The position numbers and the translations under genes were made by a program. From NCBI RefSeq assembly GCF_027579695.1, contig NC_083583.1, positions 27,145,099-27,209,098 of the forward strand: 64,000 nt of DNA, written 5' to 3'. The first letter of the stretch is position 1; each line of letters opens with the position of its first letter. The notes under the pieces are model-generated. The model saw only the letters and a list, made by a program, of their open reading frames with translations. It was not told the DNA's origin and ran no database searches. This document shows, piece by piece, positions 1 to 11,726 of the stretch. The DNA is from Neoarius graeffei. Its lineage: Eukaryota > Chordata > Actinopteri > Siluriformes > Ariidae.

Positions 1-150
1 TCGATGGGGGTCTTTCTGTGTGGAGTTTGCATGTTCTCCCCGTGTCTGCTTGGGTTTCCCCCAAAGACATGTGGTTAGGTTAACTGGCTACTCTAAATTG
101 CCCATAGGTGTGAATGGTTGCGAGGAGAAAACCTCTATAATAATAATAAT
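1..150 (+). mobile_element. SINE subfamily B, partial
   Basis: Only the body is inside the window. It ends in GAGGAGAAAACCTCTATAAT and an AAT repeat, the alternative 3' end also seen at 24550-24919. Confidence 0.7.
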
Positions 151-434
151 AATAAAAAAGAAAGCAGAACACTAAAGAAGCTGATCACCACAGCAGCTCC
201 ATGGAAAAGTCATTCTCCACAGCATGCTGTTGTTATTATTATGGACAAGATATCATCAGGAGGCTATCCTACAATAGATAATAACTTGTCCACACAAGAT
301 AAGTTATGCACAGACAATAAATAGCGCAAGATAAATAACTTGTGAGCATGAGATAATAACTTGTGCACCCAAGATAAATAAGTTACGTGCACAAGATAAA
401 TAACTCATGTTCACAAGATTAAAAAAAAAACAAC
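150..434. other. AT-rich spacer with irregular ATAACTTGTG repeats
   Basis: Degenerate copies of an ACAAGATAAATAACTTGTG-like unit recur between about 270 and 420. No gene is seen. Confidence 0.5.
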
Positions 435-445
435 AACTTTAGAGC

Positions 446-819
446 GGCGGCACAGTGGTGTAGTGGTTAGCGCTGTCACCTCACAGCAAGAAGGTCCGGG
501 TTCGAGCCCCGTGGCTGGTGAGGGCCTTTCTGTGTGGAGTTTGCATGTTCTCCCCGTGTCCGCGTGGGTTTCCTCCGGGTGCTCCGGTTTCCCCCACAGT
601 CCAAAGACATGCAGGTTAGGTTAACTGGTGACTCTAAATTGACCGTAGGTGTGAATGTGAGTGTGAATGGTTGTCTGTGTCTACTGTATGTGTCAGCCCT
701 GTGATGACCTGGCGACTTGTCCAGGGTGTACCCCGCCTTTCGCCCGTAGTCAGCTGGGATAGGCTCCAGCTTGCCTGCGACCCTGTAGAACAGGATAAAG
801 CGGCTAGAGATAATGAGAA
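446..819 (+). mobile_element. tRNA-headed SINE, complete
   Basis: The tRNA-like head has an A box (GTGGTGTAGTGGTTAGC) and a B box (GGTTCGAGCCC). A conserved body follows and ends in a GATAATGAGA tail. An 11-bp target duplication AACTTTAGAGC flanks it at 435-445 and 820-830. Confidence 0.93.
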
Positions 820-868
820 AACTTTAGAGCCTCTGTAAAGAACAAAAATGAGTTTCAGTAAGAAATCA

Positions 869-1238
869 GGCAGCACGGTGGTGTAATGGTTAGCGCTGTC
901 ACCTCACAGCAAGAAAGTACGGGTTCGAGCCCCATGGCCAGCGAAGGCCTTTCTGTGCGGAGTTTGCATGTTCTCCCCGTGTCCGCGTGGGTTTCCTCCG
1001 GGTGCTCCGGTTTCCCCCACAGTCCAAAGACATGCAGGTTAGGTTAACTGGTGACTCTAAATTGAGCGTAGGTGTGAATGTGAGTGTGAATGGTTGTCTG
1101 TGTCTATGTGTCAGCCCTGTGATGACCTGGCGACTTGTCCAGGGTGTACCCCGCCTTTCGCCCGTAGTCAGCTGGGATAGGCTCCAGCTTGCCTGAGACC
1201 CTGTAGAAGGATAAAGTGGCTAGAGATAATGAGATGAA
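869..1238 (+). mobile_element. tRNA-headed SINE, complete
   Basis: Same family as 446-819. A 10-bp duplication TAAGAAATCA lies at 859-868 and 1239-1248. Confidence 0.92.
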
Positions 1239-1496
1239 TAAGAAATCAAATCTCATTCATGCAAGGACATGAGTTCTAAAATGTTTTGCAGCCAGAGACC
1301 CATTTAAATGTAAACATAGAATTCCTTATCGACTTACTTGTTTTGGTGTTACAGAGGTCTGGATTAAACACACTGAAATGGGTTGATCCATTTACCCAAC
1401 CAGTTAGACCTTGATAAATAAATATAATCATTTTGATAATTGCGGATTTTAATTACAATACTGTAACAAAACACATTCATTTATTCTCTATTCTCA

Positions 1497-1822
1497 TTCA
1501 TTATCTATCAATCGCTTATCCATTGCAGGTCAAGGGTGGGCTGGAGCCAATCCCAGCTGACATTGGGCAAGAGGTGGGGTTCACCTTGGACAGGTCACGA
1601 ATTTATTGCTGGGCTAACACAGAGACAAACAGACAGACAGCCATTCACACTCACATTCACACCTATGGGCAGTTTAGGGTAGCAAGTTGACCAAATTCAC
1701 ATGCCTTTGGTCTGTGGGAGGAAACCTGGGGAACTGGAGGAAACCCACACAGGCATGAAGAGAACATGCAAACTCTACACAGGAAGCTTCTGGTTGACCA
1801 CTAGTTTTGAACCCAGAACCTT
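1497..1822 (-). mobile_element. Old diverged tRNA-headed SINE
   Basis: The reversed body (GCTGGAGCC..ATCCCAGCTGAC) is recognisable but much more diverged than neighbouring copies. No clean target duplication was found. Confidence 0.75.
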
Positions 1823-4568
1823 TATTAGGGCCCGAGCCCTATAGGGCGAAGGCCCTATTGTTCTTGTAAGAGTTCACTATTATTATTCTTCCGTCTTCTT
1901 CTTCTTCTTCTTCTTTATTTTTCTCCGCTGTTGGGCCATTTTCGGGGCACTTGCCATGGGCGAAAACGCACGAAATTTGGCGCCAGTTCCGAGAATTGCC
2001 ACCGCTACTCAGAACCAAAAGCCCAAACTTGGCCGGGGCTCAGGGCCTCTATAGCGCCCCCTAAGTCGTTGTGATTTTGGTCTCCCGCATTAAGGTGCCT
2101 GGTTGCCATGTAGTTTGTAGTAGTGGCATGCCATTTGGTACGCATATGTATCTCACTAAGCCGGACAAAAATGTAATGCCAATGCATTAGCCACGCCCAA
2201 CAGGAAGTGAGGTAATTTCACTTTTGTGAGAAATGCATGGCCACGAAGACGGCGCAACTCCTCCTAGACCGTTCATAGGAATGTCACCAAAATTGATACA
2301 CATCATCTACAGACATGGCTGACAAAAGTTACTAAATACGTTTCACGTAGCATAAACCGTTCAGAAGTTATACGTCAATCAATTTTCGATGCAAAATTTT
2401 ACATGCTTAAAAATTCATAACAAATCTTCTAGTTGCTCAAAACTGCTCATACTTCACACGCACATCACTCATTGGGCTTCTGACATGTTACCCAATTTCT
2501 GTGATATTTCGCCACTGGGGGCGCTATTTTTGGTCAAAAAATCCAATCTTTCCTCAAATTTGGTCAAACTTCACGGCCACCCTCTTACTACCTCCCATGT
2601 CATGTATACCACATTTTGGGAATTTTCGTCCATGGGGGGCGCTGTTTTTGGCCGCCGCAATTGCTCCAAAACGGGTTTTTGGTAAATTATTCCATAATGC
2701 TTTCCCTTCACACCACTACCTTGTGATAGTACATTGCTGTTGTAGACACTTATTTTTCCAACTCATAATCGCTCATGTACAGCATAGCGCCACCTACTGA
2801 CATGGGAAAAACCAAAAAATTTATTCTTCAAAAATCTATATCTCATCTTCTATTTACTCAATTGTCATCAAACTTCATACGCAAACTCTTCATAGCTCGC
2901 CTGACATATACGCCAAATTTTGTGCACTTTCGCCCCTGGGGGTGCTGGTTATGGCAAAAATGATATTGCAGCTTCTGATTTGTCAAACTTGGCAAGCAAA
3001 CTCTTTACAAGACCCTTTTTGGGGCGCTTGCCATGGTCGACAACGCACGAAATTTGGCTCCTTCTTCTTAGACTGCCACCGCTACTGAGAACCAGAAGCC
3101 CAGCTCCAGGCGGGCCTCAGGGCCTCTTTAGCGCCCCCTAAGTCGTTGTGATTTTGGCCTCCCGCATAAAGGTGCCTGGTTGCCATGTAGTTTGTAGTAG
3201 TGGCATGCCATTTGGTACGCATATGTATCTCACTAAGCCGGACAAAAATGTAATGCCAAGGCATTAGCCACGCCCAACAGGAAGTGAGGTAATTTCACTT
3301 TTGTGCGAAATGCATGGCCACGAAGACGGCGCAACTCCTCCTAGGCCGTTCATAGGAATGTCACCACAATTGATAGACATCATCTACAGCCATGGCTGAC
3401 AAAAGTTCCTAAATACGTTTCACGTAGGATAAGCCGTTCAGAAGTTATACGTCAATCAATTTTCAATGCAAAATTTTACATGCTTAAAAATTCATAACAA
3501 ATCTTCTAATTGCTCAAAACTGCTCATACTTCACACGCAAATCACTCATTGGGCTTCTGACATGCTCCCCAAATTCTGTGATATTTCGCCACTGGGGGCG
3601 CTATTTTTGGGCAAAAAATCCAATCTTTCCTCAAATTTGGTCAAACTTCACGGCCACCCTCTTACTACCTCCCATGTCATGTATACCCCATTTTGGGATT
3701 TTTCGTCCATGGGGGGCGCTGTTTTTGGCCGACGCAATTGCTCCAAAACGGGTTTTTGGTAAATAATTCCTTAATGCTTTTCCTTCACACCACTACCTTG
3801 TGATAGTACGTTGCTGTTGTAGACACTTATTTTTCCAACTCATTATCGCTCATGTACAGCATAGCGCCACCTTCTGACATGGGAAAAACCAAAACATTTT
3901 TTCTTCAAAAATCAATATCTCATCTTCTATTTTCTCAATCTTGATCAAACTTGATACCCACACTCTTAACAGGTCACCTGACATATCTCCCAAATTTTGT
4001 AAACTTTTGCCACTGGGGGCGCTGTTTTCAGGCAACATTTTATATCTCGGCTTCTGATTGGTCAAACTTGATCAAACTTGACACAACAACTCATCATAGT
4101 TCCCTTGACATGTATACCAAATTTGGTGAACTTTCACCACTGGGGGCGCTCATTGCGCTGTATCAGTTGCGGGAGAGGTGTTTACAATCATGAGGAACCA
4201 GGAGTATGTTGTTTTGGTTGCCTTAAACACACATGACTTGTGGGGAATGGGTAGGCAGTCGGGAGCAAGTGTTGTAGCGTTACATACAGACTAATAGATG
4301 TCTAACAGAAGACAATCCTATGTAGCTATAGCTTGGTGACTGAGGAGGTAAATACATTAATTTGGTTGGGGAGCCATGGCATAAAATTTTCTGTCCATGA
4401 CAACATCTCAGCGCACCGTGTACTCTGTGTCCGATTCTGTGCTTTGTCGCCATTGTGGGAGTAATGTCTCTTGCCGAAGAAGCTGTGGAAGGTTTTTCGC
4501 GGGGACGCATGCCCCCGCCCCCCTTGGCCGCTGGCGCGAGGGCCCGTCGAGGCCGCTTGCGGCTTTAA
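1823..4568. repeat. Unclassified interspersed repeat with 1077-bp internal tandem duplication
   Basis: It starts with a GGGCCCGAGCCC hairpin containing GCCCTATAGGGC and ends GCTTGCGGCTTTAATT before an ATT run. Roughly 1938-3014 and 3015-4090 are near-identical. Within each unit the phrase CCACTGGGGGCGCT recurs (near 2510, 2629, 2929, 3587, 3706, 4009, 4135). ORFs in it are short and I assign no protein. Confidence 0.75.
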
Positions 4569-4597
4569 TTATTATTATTATTATTATTATTATTATT
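4569..4597. repeat. (ATT)n microsatellite split by a SINE
   Basis: ATT repeats lie left of the SINE and resume at 4969-4981 after it. Confidence 0.85.
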
Positions 4598-4968
4598 GGC
4601 GGCACGGTGGTGTAGTGGTTAGCGCTGTCGCCTCACAGCAAGAAGATCCTGGGTTCGAGCCCCGGGGCCGGCGAGGGCCTTTCTGTGCGGAGTTTGCATG
4701 TTCTCCCCGTGTCCGCGTGGGTTTCCTCCGGGTGCTCTGGTTTCCCCCACAGTCCAAAGACATGCAGGTTAGGTTAACTGGTGACTCTAAATTGACCGTA
4801 GGTGTGAATGTGAGTGTGAATGGTTGTCTGTGTCTATGTGTCAGCCCTGTGATGACCTGGCGACTTGTCCAGGGTGTACCCCGCCTTTCGCCCGTATTCA
4901 GCTGGGATAGGCTCCAGCTTGCCTGCGACCCTGTAGAAGGATAAAGGGGCTAGAGATAATGAGATGAG
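4598..4968 (+). mobile_element. tRNA-headed SINE inserted in an ATT repeat
   Basis: Full head, body and GAGAT tail. The target duplication is ATT units, so its exact edges are ambiguous. Confidence 0.9.
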
Positions 4969-5487
4969 ATTATTATTATTAATCAGCATCAGAAGAAGAA
5001 GAAGAAACCTTTATTTGTCACATGCACACTTCAAAAACAGTGAGATTCATCCTCTGCATTTAACACATCTGAAGCAGTGAACACACACACACACACACAG
5101 AACAGTGGGCAGCCACACTACAGTGGTGCTTGAAAGTTTGTGAACCCTTTAGAATTTTCTATATTTCTGCATAAATACAACCTAAAACATCATCAGATTT
5201 TCACACAACTCCTTAAAGTAGATAAAGAGAACCCAGTTTAACAAATAAGACAAAAATATTATACTTGGTCATTTATTTATTAAGGAAAATGATCCAATAT
5301 TACATATCTGTGGGTGGCAAAACTATGTGAACCTCTAGGATTAGCAGTTAATTTGAAGGTGAAATTAGAGTCAGGTGTTTTCAAGCAATGGGATGACAAT
5401 CAGGTGTGAGTGGGCACCCTGTTTTATTTAAAGAACAGGGATCTATCAAAGTCTGATCTTCACAACACATGTTTGTGGAAGTGTATC

Positions 5488-6504
5488 ATGGCACGAACAA
5501 AGGAGATTTCTGAGGACCTCAGAAAAAGCATTGCTGATGCTCATCAGGCTGGAAAAGGTTACAAAACCATCTCTAAAGAGTTTGGACTCCACCAATCCAC
5601 AGTCAGACAGATTGTGTACAAATGGAGGAAAGTCAAGACCATTGTTACCCTCCCCAGGAGTGGTCGACCAACAAAGATCACTCCAAGAGCAAGGCATGTA
5701 ATAGTCGGCGAGGTCACAAAGGACCCCAGGGTAACTTCTAAGCAACTGAAGGCCTCTCTCACATTGGCTAATGTTCATGAATCCACCATCAGGAGAACAC
5801 TGAACAACAATGGTGTGCATGGCAGGATTACAAGGAGAAAGCCATGGCTGTCCAAAAAGAACATTGCTGCTCATCTGCAGTTTGCTAAAGATCACGTGGA
5901 CAAGCCAGAAGGCTATTGGAAAAAAATATTTTGTGGACGGATGAGACCAAAATAGAACTTTTTGATTTAAATGAGAAGCGTTATATTTGGAGAAAGGAAA
6001 ACACTGCATTCCAGCATAAGAACCTTATCCCATGTGTGAAACATGGTGGTGGTAGTATCATGGTTTGGGCCTGTTTTGTTGCATCTGGGCCAGGACAGCT
6101 TGCCATCTTTGATGGAACAATGAATTCTGAATTATACCAGCGAATTCTAAAGGAAAATGTCAGGACATCTGTCCATGAACTGAATCTCAAGAGAAGGTGG
6201 GTCATGCAGCAAGACAACGGCCCTCAGCACACAAGTCGTTCTACCAAAGAATGGTTCAAAAGAATAAAGTTAATGTTTTGGAATGACCAAGTCAAAGTCT
6301 TGACCTTAATCCAATTGAAATGTCGTGGAAGGACCTGAAGCGAGCAGTTCATGTGAGGAAACCCACCAACATCCCAGAGTTGAAGCTGTTCTGTACGGAG
6401 GAATGGGCTAAAATTCCTCCAAACCAGTGTGCAGGACTGAGCAACAGTTACTGGAAATGTTTAGTTGCAGTTATTGCTGCACAAGGGGGTCACACCAGAT
6501 ACTG
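5488..6504 (+). pseudogene. Tc1-A transposase, frameshifted
   Basis: It begins MARTKEISEDLRKSIADAHQ, a paired-like helix-turn-helix followed by the GRPTKI hook. The catalytic core is spread over three frames: LWTDETK (first Asp), QQDNGPQHTS (second Asp), then LNPIEMSWKDL (third acidic residue). Breaks lie in an A-run near 5925 and near 6285-6310. It ends AAQGGHTRY. Non-functional as it stands. Confidence 0.9.
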
Positions 6505-6541
6505 AAAGCAAAGGTTCACATACTTTTGCCACTCACAGATA

Positions 6542-7071
6542 CACTATATTGCCAAAAGTATTTGCTCATCCATCCAAATTATCAGAATCAGGTGTTCCAA
6601 TCACTTCCATGGCCACAGGTGTATAAAATCAAGCACCTAGGCATGCAGACTGTTTTTACAGTTTGGAGCTGGCCCCTTCCTCTTCCAACATGACTGTGCC
6701 AGTGCACAAAGCAAGGTCCATAAAGGCATGGATGACAGAGTCTGGTGTGGATGAACTTGACTGGCCTGCACAGAGTCCTGACCTCAACCCGATAGAACAC
6801 CTTTGGGATGAATTAGAGCAGAGACTGAGAGCCAGGCCTTCTTGTCCAACAACAGTGTGTGACCTCACAAATGCGCTTCTGGAAGAATGGTCAAAAATTC
6901 CCATAAACACACTCCTAAACCTTGTGGACAGCCTTCCCAGAAGAGTTGAAGCTGTTCTAGCTGCAAAGGGTGGACCGACATCATATTGAACCCTATGGAT
7001 TAGGAATGGGATGTCACTTAAGCTCATATGTGAGTCAAGGCAGGTGAGCAAATACTTTTGGCAATATAGTG
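6542..7071 (+). mobile_element. Tc1-like element B, internally deleted, nested in Tc1-A
   Basis: A 530-bp element with ends CACTATATTGCCAAAAGTAT and its complement, flanked by TA at 6540-6541 and 7072-7073. The Tc1-A sequence joins cleanly across it. Confidence 0.93.
6687..6989 (+). pseudogene. Tc1-B transposase C-terminal fragment
   Basis: The frame contains DWPAQSPDLNPIEHLWDELE and ends AAKGGPTSY, the last third of a Tc1 transposase including the final catalytic acidic residue. The DNA-binding region and first two Asp residues are absent, so it is a deletion derivative. Confidence 0.88.
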
Positions 7072-7699
7072 TATGTAATATTGGATAATTTTCCTCAATA
7101 AATAAATGACCAAGTATAATATTTTTGTCTCATTTGTTTAACTGGGTTCTCTTTATCTACTTTTAGGACTTGTGTGAAAATCTGATGATGTTTTAGGTTA
7201 TATCTCTGCAGAAATATAGATATATATTTCTAAATATAGATATATATATATATTTCTAAATATAGATATATATATAAAATATAGGGTTCACAAACTTTCA
7301 AGCACCACTGTACAGCACCCGGGGAGCAGTCAGGGGTTAAGTACCTTGATCAAGGGCACTTCAGCCCAAGGCCGCCCCATGTTAACCTAACTGCATGTCT
7401 TCGAACTGTGGGGGAAACCAGAGCACCCAGAGGAAACCCACGCTGACAACATGCCAACTCCACACAGAAAGGCCCCCGCCAGCCGCAAACCCAGAGCCTT
7501 CTTGCTGTGAAGCGACAGTGCTAACCACTACACCACCGCGCTGAATATCAGCATCAACCTCCTGGCTATGCTGTGAGTCATCCTGTGTGAGAAGACCAAT
7601 ACTGTAATTATCAGCAAGCACCAAAATTCATCTTGGCGCTGCTACTAAAACCGTTATTCTCTTGTTATGTCGATAATTTACATTATGTTACTTACATTT

Positions 7700-8440
7700 A
7701 CATTTTGCTCATTATTTGCCTGATGCTTTTATCCAATGTGATTTAAAATGAGACAGGATACAAATGAGCAATTGAGGGTTAAGGGTCTTGCTCAAGGACT
7801 TGCTAAAGGACTTGTTCAAGGACAGCTTGGCTTTAACCACTGAGTTACCACTTCCCTGTGATAGCCCTATGTGGCCCTTTGAGGCACGATGTTCCACAAG
7901 GCACAAGGAGGAAAGGTAACAGATAGCACTTCCCCACATTGCTAAACTGATTATCTGTAATGGTTCAAGACTGCAGAAACAATTCACAAAATTACTCTGG
8001 ATCGTACTGTTTAAATTAGAGCTATATCTAGAACATGCAATATTGTATATGGTGGTATTTGAATTTCATGAAGGTAAGAATTGGTTCAAGACTCACAAAG
8101 GCTATAGAAGATACAGTGCAACCAAATGTAGACTTTACCTCATATTTCACCCAGGAATACTATCCAGGAAAATATGGTAAAAGCATTTCTGTTTTAATCA
8201 AGGACAGAGCTCATCATGGCCCATGTGCATTTCATTTTTTTCATTCATCTTCAGTAACTGTACCATGAAGGATCTGGAGCGTATCCCAGGAGCATTAGGG
8301 GCAAGGCAGGAATACACCTTGGATGGAAACCTATACAGTCATGGCAAGAACACAATGAAATTGTGCACAGACAGTAACTTGAGCTCAGGATGGAACCGGG
8401 GACCTTGGAGCTGGAGACGGCTACTGTGCCACTCGCATTT
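7700..8440. repeat. Old diverged repeat fragments
   Basis: 7705-7880 resembles an old fish repeat with CTTGCTCAAGGAC phrases. 8255-8440 is a badly diverged reversed SINE body (GGAACCGGGGACCTTGGAGC). No gene is seen. Confidence 0.45.
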
Positions 8441-8879
8441 TAACTTTCCAAACATAAAAAACACGTTTTGACATTTTAACCCTCAAATGCTAAGCATTAT
8501 GCTTGGATTTTATCCTTTCTCAATTGTGAGCGATGTTGGATAAAACTAAACATAAATGTGAACCTGTTATATAAGAAATCAATAAGGTATTGCAGTAGGG
8601 GTTCAGTAGCACCTGACAATGATCCAGCTGTATTTACCCCACTTATCCTTATCATTTTATCATTACTGTAATTGCTACAACTGGCTCTCTTAATTTCAAA
8701 CTGAGGCTACCTTTATTAGAAAGCTAGTTAACAAAAAATTAACTAAAATTTATACTAAACTGAATGGGAAAACCTAGTTTGCAGAAATAATGTTAAACGT
8801 CTAAGCCCATAGTTACCTCCACCAACTTTATTAACTTTTGTTATGTTTGTGCCTCCATCTATTTGTTTGTTTGTTTGTT

Positions 8880-9125
8880 CCCAAAATAACTGAAAAAGTA
8901 CCCTGGATACAGGGGTACAGTAGAAGTCAATTTCTGTCCCCCAAGGTACAAGCTACACTAATGTACCCCCTAGGGCTCATTATTAGACCTCAAGGTAACT
9001 ATGTGTACCTTTTTAGGGCCAAAAAGGTACATATATGGTCCCAAGCAGTATATAAAGAGTACAAATAAGTACCTTAGAGGATACTGCACCAGTGACAAAC
9101 CATTGTACCCCTTAAGGTACAATAA
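8880..9125. mobile_element. MITE copy rich in GGTAC motifs
   Basis: It shares GGGGTACAGTAG, TACACTAATGTACCCCCT and AGTATATAAA phrases with 42259-42504. The termini are eroded here. Confidence 0.65.
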
Positions 9126-9137
9126 TTAATATTGGCT

Positions 9138-9253
9138 GGCTTTTTTTGTGGTATATCAGATATATTCCATTCAGCTAGCTTGATACTGAATGAGTCTCGT
9201 TCAATATCATGCTAGCTGAATGGAATATATTTGATATACCATGAAAAAAAGCC
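9138..9253. repeat. Near-perfect hairpin element
   Basis: Two arms of about 56 bp, 9138-9193 and 9197-9253, are reverse complements with a few mismatches and almost no loop. It abuts an ATT microsatellite at 9255-9280. It resembles palindromic fish MITEs, but the family is not assigned. Confidence 0.85.
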
Positions 9254-9280
9254 ATTATTATTATTATTATTATTATTGTT

Positions 9281-10068
9281 CATACACATTCCTTTCGTGT
9301 GTTTAACGCATCTTTCTCTTTCAAAATTCTCTCAAAAGCTTCCATATTTAATGAAGCAAACCTGGCAGCCATGTTTGTTTACAAATTGTTCCAGTCTCCT
9401 GCCAGCACAGAAGTTTTACATCTCTGACATGTGACGCCATGTTATCTTGACAACCATGCAATATCATAAACCATATTCAACGCTCATTCTCCATTGGGTA
9501 CAGTGATGTAATACACATAGGATAAGCAATATGCTAGCAATATTGCATGCTATCAAACCAAATGAATGAAACCTGCTAGAAGGGAATAGAATATATGTTT
9601 TTATTCCATTGAAAAAGTGTCCTGTATGTATAATAATGTACTTTATTTTCTGAAAGTGTAGTGAATGGATTTTGATGATATTTTGAGGGTCTGGGCTAAG
9701 AAACAATTGATTAGATTTTGGTGCAAATCCAAATATGTGGATTGGTGTAGGCATGCACTCTACCGAGTGCCCTGCTAGTTGGGATTTTGATTAAAAATAA
9801 ATTGAGGCCATTCATAGATATGTGTATATAAAGAATTGCATCCAGTCATCCAGTGTAAAAGAAATGTCTGGTGCTATAAGCATGCAATCTGTAAAAAAAT
9901 AAACATATATTTACTGGCTGACCTCATTTGGTGTAAGTGGGAAATTTGTGCAAACTCGTTTCCTTATTATTCCTGCAAAACTTGTTCCACAAGTCTATTT
10001 TTTCCTCCAAAGATTATCTTTCAGCATTGATGCGATTCATAATAAAGCACACCAGTTTGTACTGGCAC
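9281..10068. other. No feature recognised
   Basis: AT-rich sequence with no homology I recognise and no convincing ORF. Confidence 0.4.
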
Positions 10069-10080
10069 TGCAACTAACTC

Positions 10081-10422
10081 CATCCATCCATTATCCGTAA
10101 CCACTTATCCTGTGCAGGGTCACAAGCAAGCTGGAGCCTATCCCAGCTGACTATGAGCGAGAGGTGGGGTACACCCTGAACAAGTCACCAGGTCATCGCA
10201 GGACTGACACATAGAGACAAATAACCATTCACACTCACATTCACACCTACCGTCAATTTGGACTGTGGGGGGAAACTGGAGCACCCGGAAGATACCCACA
10301 CAGACATGGGGAGAACATGCAAACTCCACACAGAAAGGCCCTCACCAACCGCTGGGCTCGAACCCAGAACCTTCTTGCTGTGAGGCAATAGTGCTAACCA
10401 CTACACCACTGTGCCACCCTTC
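10081..10422 (-). mobile_element. tRNA-headed SINE, older copy with GGAT tail
   Basis: Reversed SINE with a (CCAT)n edge. The 12-bp duplication TGCAACTAACTC lies at 10069-10080 and 10423-10434. Confidence 0.9.
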
Positions 10423-10572
10423 TGCAACTAACTCATTATACTTATACAACTTATTCTACTCAGAAGGGCGGCACGGTGGTGCACTGTCACCTCACAGCAA
10501 GAAGGTTCCAGGTTCGAATCCTACGGCTGATGGGGGTCCTTCTGTGAGGAGTTTTCATGTTCTCCCCGTGTC

Positions 10573-11726
10573 TTCTGATGATGATGATGATGATGATGCC
10601 CTTTATTGTCACTAGTCACATGTACCAGCAAAATTAGCCATCAACCTGTCCGTACATAAACATACAATTGACATAGGGTAGATAGGACAGGAAGACAGGG
10701 ATAAAGATAAAAAGGAAACACAACATGAGGAGAGATAAGGAAAAAAGAACACCCCCCACTATGCTCCTGTCAGGAGGACAGTGTGGGAACATTTAAAAAA
10801 ACCTTTGCATAAGCACACAGCAACACAAGTACACTTTAAACACAGGACTTGAGGGGGGAATCAGGGGTAAGGGGGGGAGGGGGGGAGGTAATCCAGAGCA
10901 AGCACGCAGCTGTCCGCTCCTGCAGCCATGACGGCGCTGGTCACGCACCCGCTTGTCATACTGGGGGTAAAAATGGCGACCGCGGAAAGTTAGAGAGGAA
11001 TGCGAGGAATGAGAATGTCTCCCGGCAGTGACCTTCAGGGGGAAATGTTTTCTCAGCAACGGCCTGACCAAGGCCGGAGCTGTCTCAGGGAGCCGAATGT
11101 CGATAAGATATGAATTGCTTGGTCTTTCCAGACACAGTCTTTGCACGTCCACACCATTCGTCCATATCTGTCCATTCCGTCCATTCTATTCATTGATCTC
11201 TGAAAAACGTATTCCTTGCAAAGCTGAAAGCTGCTCCGAGATAACAACCATTTTGTGGTTAAAGTTCTGAATGTCCACTGTCTCAGTGCCAACAGCTTTG
11301 CCACTCCAATCATATCGGGCAGCTTTGTGGGGTTTTGAACAGCTGTCACCATTGTCTGATTTCCTCGATATACCAGGGCAATGCCTAATCCAATCAGCAA
11401 AAGTCCTGTAATCATGGTTCCGAATAGGTAGATATCTTCAATGTCCTCCACAGAAAGAATCGCCAGGCACACGACCCGCCACCGCTCCCACGCGTCCATC
11501 GTGTAACCGGCCGCAAACGTTCCGGCAGGACAGACGGGTTCCCCCGAACCCAAAACTGTGTCAATTTTGTTAGGAGACCAGTTTAATTCCATGCTTTTTA
11601 GTTTAGAAAGTAATGCAGGAAGAGTCTCTTCAAAAAGTACAGCAGACGAGACAAGAGCAGAGCACAAGCAGGGAAAAAAGGAGGGAGAGGGAGAGCAGAA
11701 TGCAACCGCCTTCCGTGGAAGCACGG
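10573..11726 (-). mobile_element. ORF-bearing retroposed insert within the SINE
   Basis: On the minus strand it ends in GTGACAATAAAGGGCATCAT and CAT repeats, that is, a poly(A)-signal-like hexamer followed by a simple-repeat tail as in non-LTR retroposons. I found no clean target duplication. I do not recognise the family. Confidence 0.6.
11053..11592 (-). CDS. 179-aa ORF with one predicted membrane segment, function unknown
   Basis: It begins MELNWSPNKIDTVLGSGEPV. An acidic stretch (SVEDIEDIY) is followed by a hydrophobic segment (IYLFGTMITGLLLIGLGIAL) at about residues 54-74, then VYRG and a basic region. It has no reverse-transcriptase or transposase motif. It lies inside the retroposed insert at 10573-11726, so it is probably an element protein or a retroposed fragment. 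The C-terminal part after about residue 115 has low-complexity RMDGMDRYGRM and may be out of the original frame. Codon integrity over the first 110 residues suggests it was once translated. I assign no function. Confidence 0.4.
   Translation of the reverse strand: MELNWSPNKIDTVLGSGEPVCPAGTFAAGYTMDAWERWRVVCLAILSVEDIEDIYLFGTMITGLLLIGLGIALVYRGNQTMVTAVQNPTKLPDMIGVAKLLALRQWTFRTLTTKWLLSRSSFQLCKEYVFQRSMNRMDGMDRYGRMVWTCKDCVWKDQAIHILSTFGSLRQLRPWSGRC

Larger units (their letters stand above)
5121..7310 (+). mobile_element. Tc1-like transposon A with long terminal inverted repeats
   Basis: The ends are CAGTGGTGCTTGAAAGTTTG and its complement, flanked by TA at 5119-5120 and 7311-7312. The inverted repeats extend about 210 bp. 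The right one is disrupted by an AT-rich expansion at 7210-7280 and by Tc1-B at 6542-7071. Confidence 0.93.
4992..7546 (-). mobile_element. SINE subfamily C, interrupted by a Tc1 element
   Basis: The SINE is in two parts, 4992-5118 and 7313-7546, oriented on the minus strand. The 10-bp duplication ATCAGCATCA lies at 4982-4991 and 7547-7556. This subfamily has a long 3' body with a CA run and a TTC-rich tail that differs from the GAGAT-tailed copies. Tc1-A inserted into it at a TA. Confidence 0.88.

Noticed and set aside
2389-3762. Two 98-codon ORFs (MQNFTCLKIHNKSS..) conserved between 2389 and 3466
   Set aside because: They are the same segment of the 1077-bp duplication. Several overlapping frames are equally open and none resembles a known protein.
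4471-4944. 157-codon ORF
   Set aside because: It crosses from an unclassified repeat through an ATT microsatellite (Tyr run) into a SINE. It is chimeric and not a gene.
10573-11726. Target duplication for the ORF-bearing insert
   Set aside because: I looked for a repeat of the flank at CCGTGTCT and near TTCCGTGGAAGCACGGAG but found no convincing match, so the insert boundaries remain approximate.
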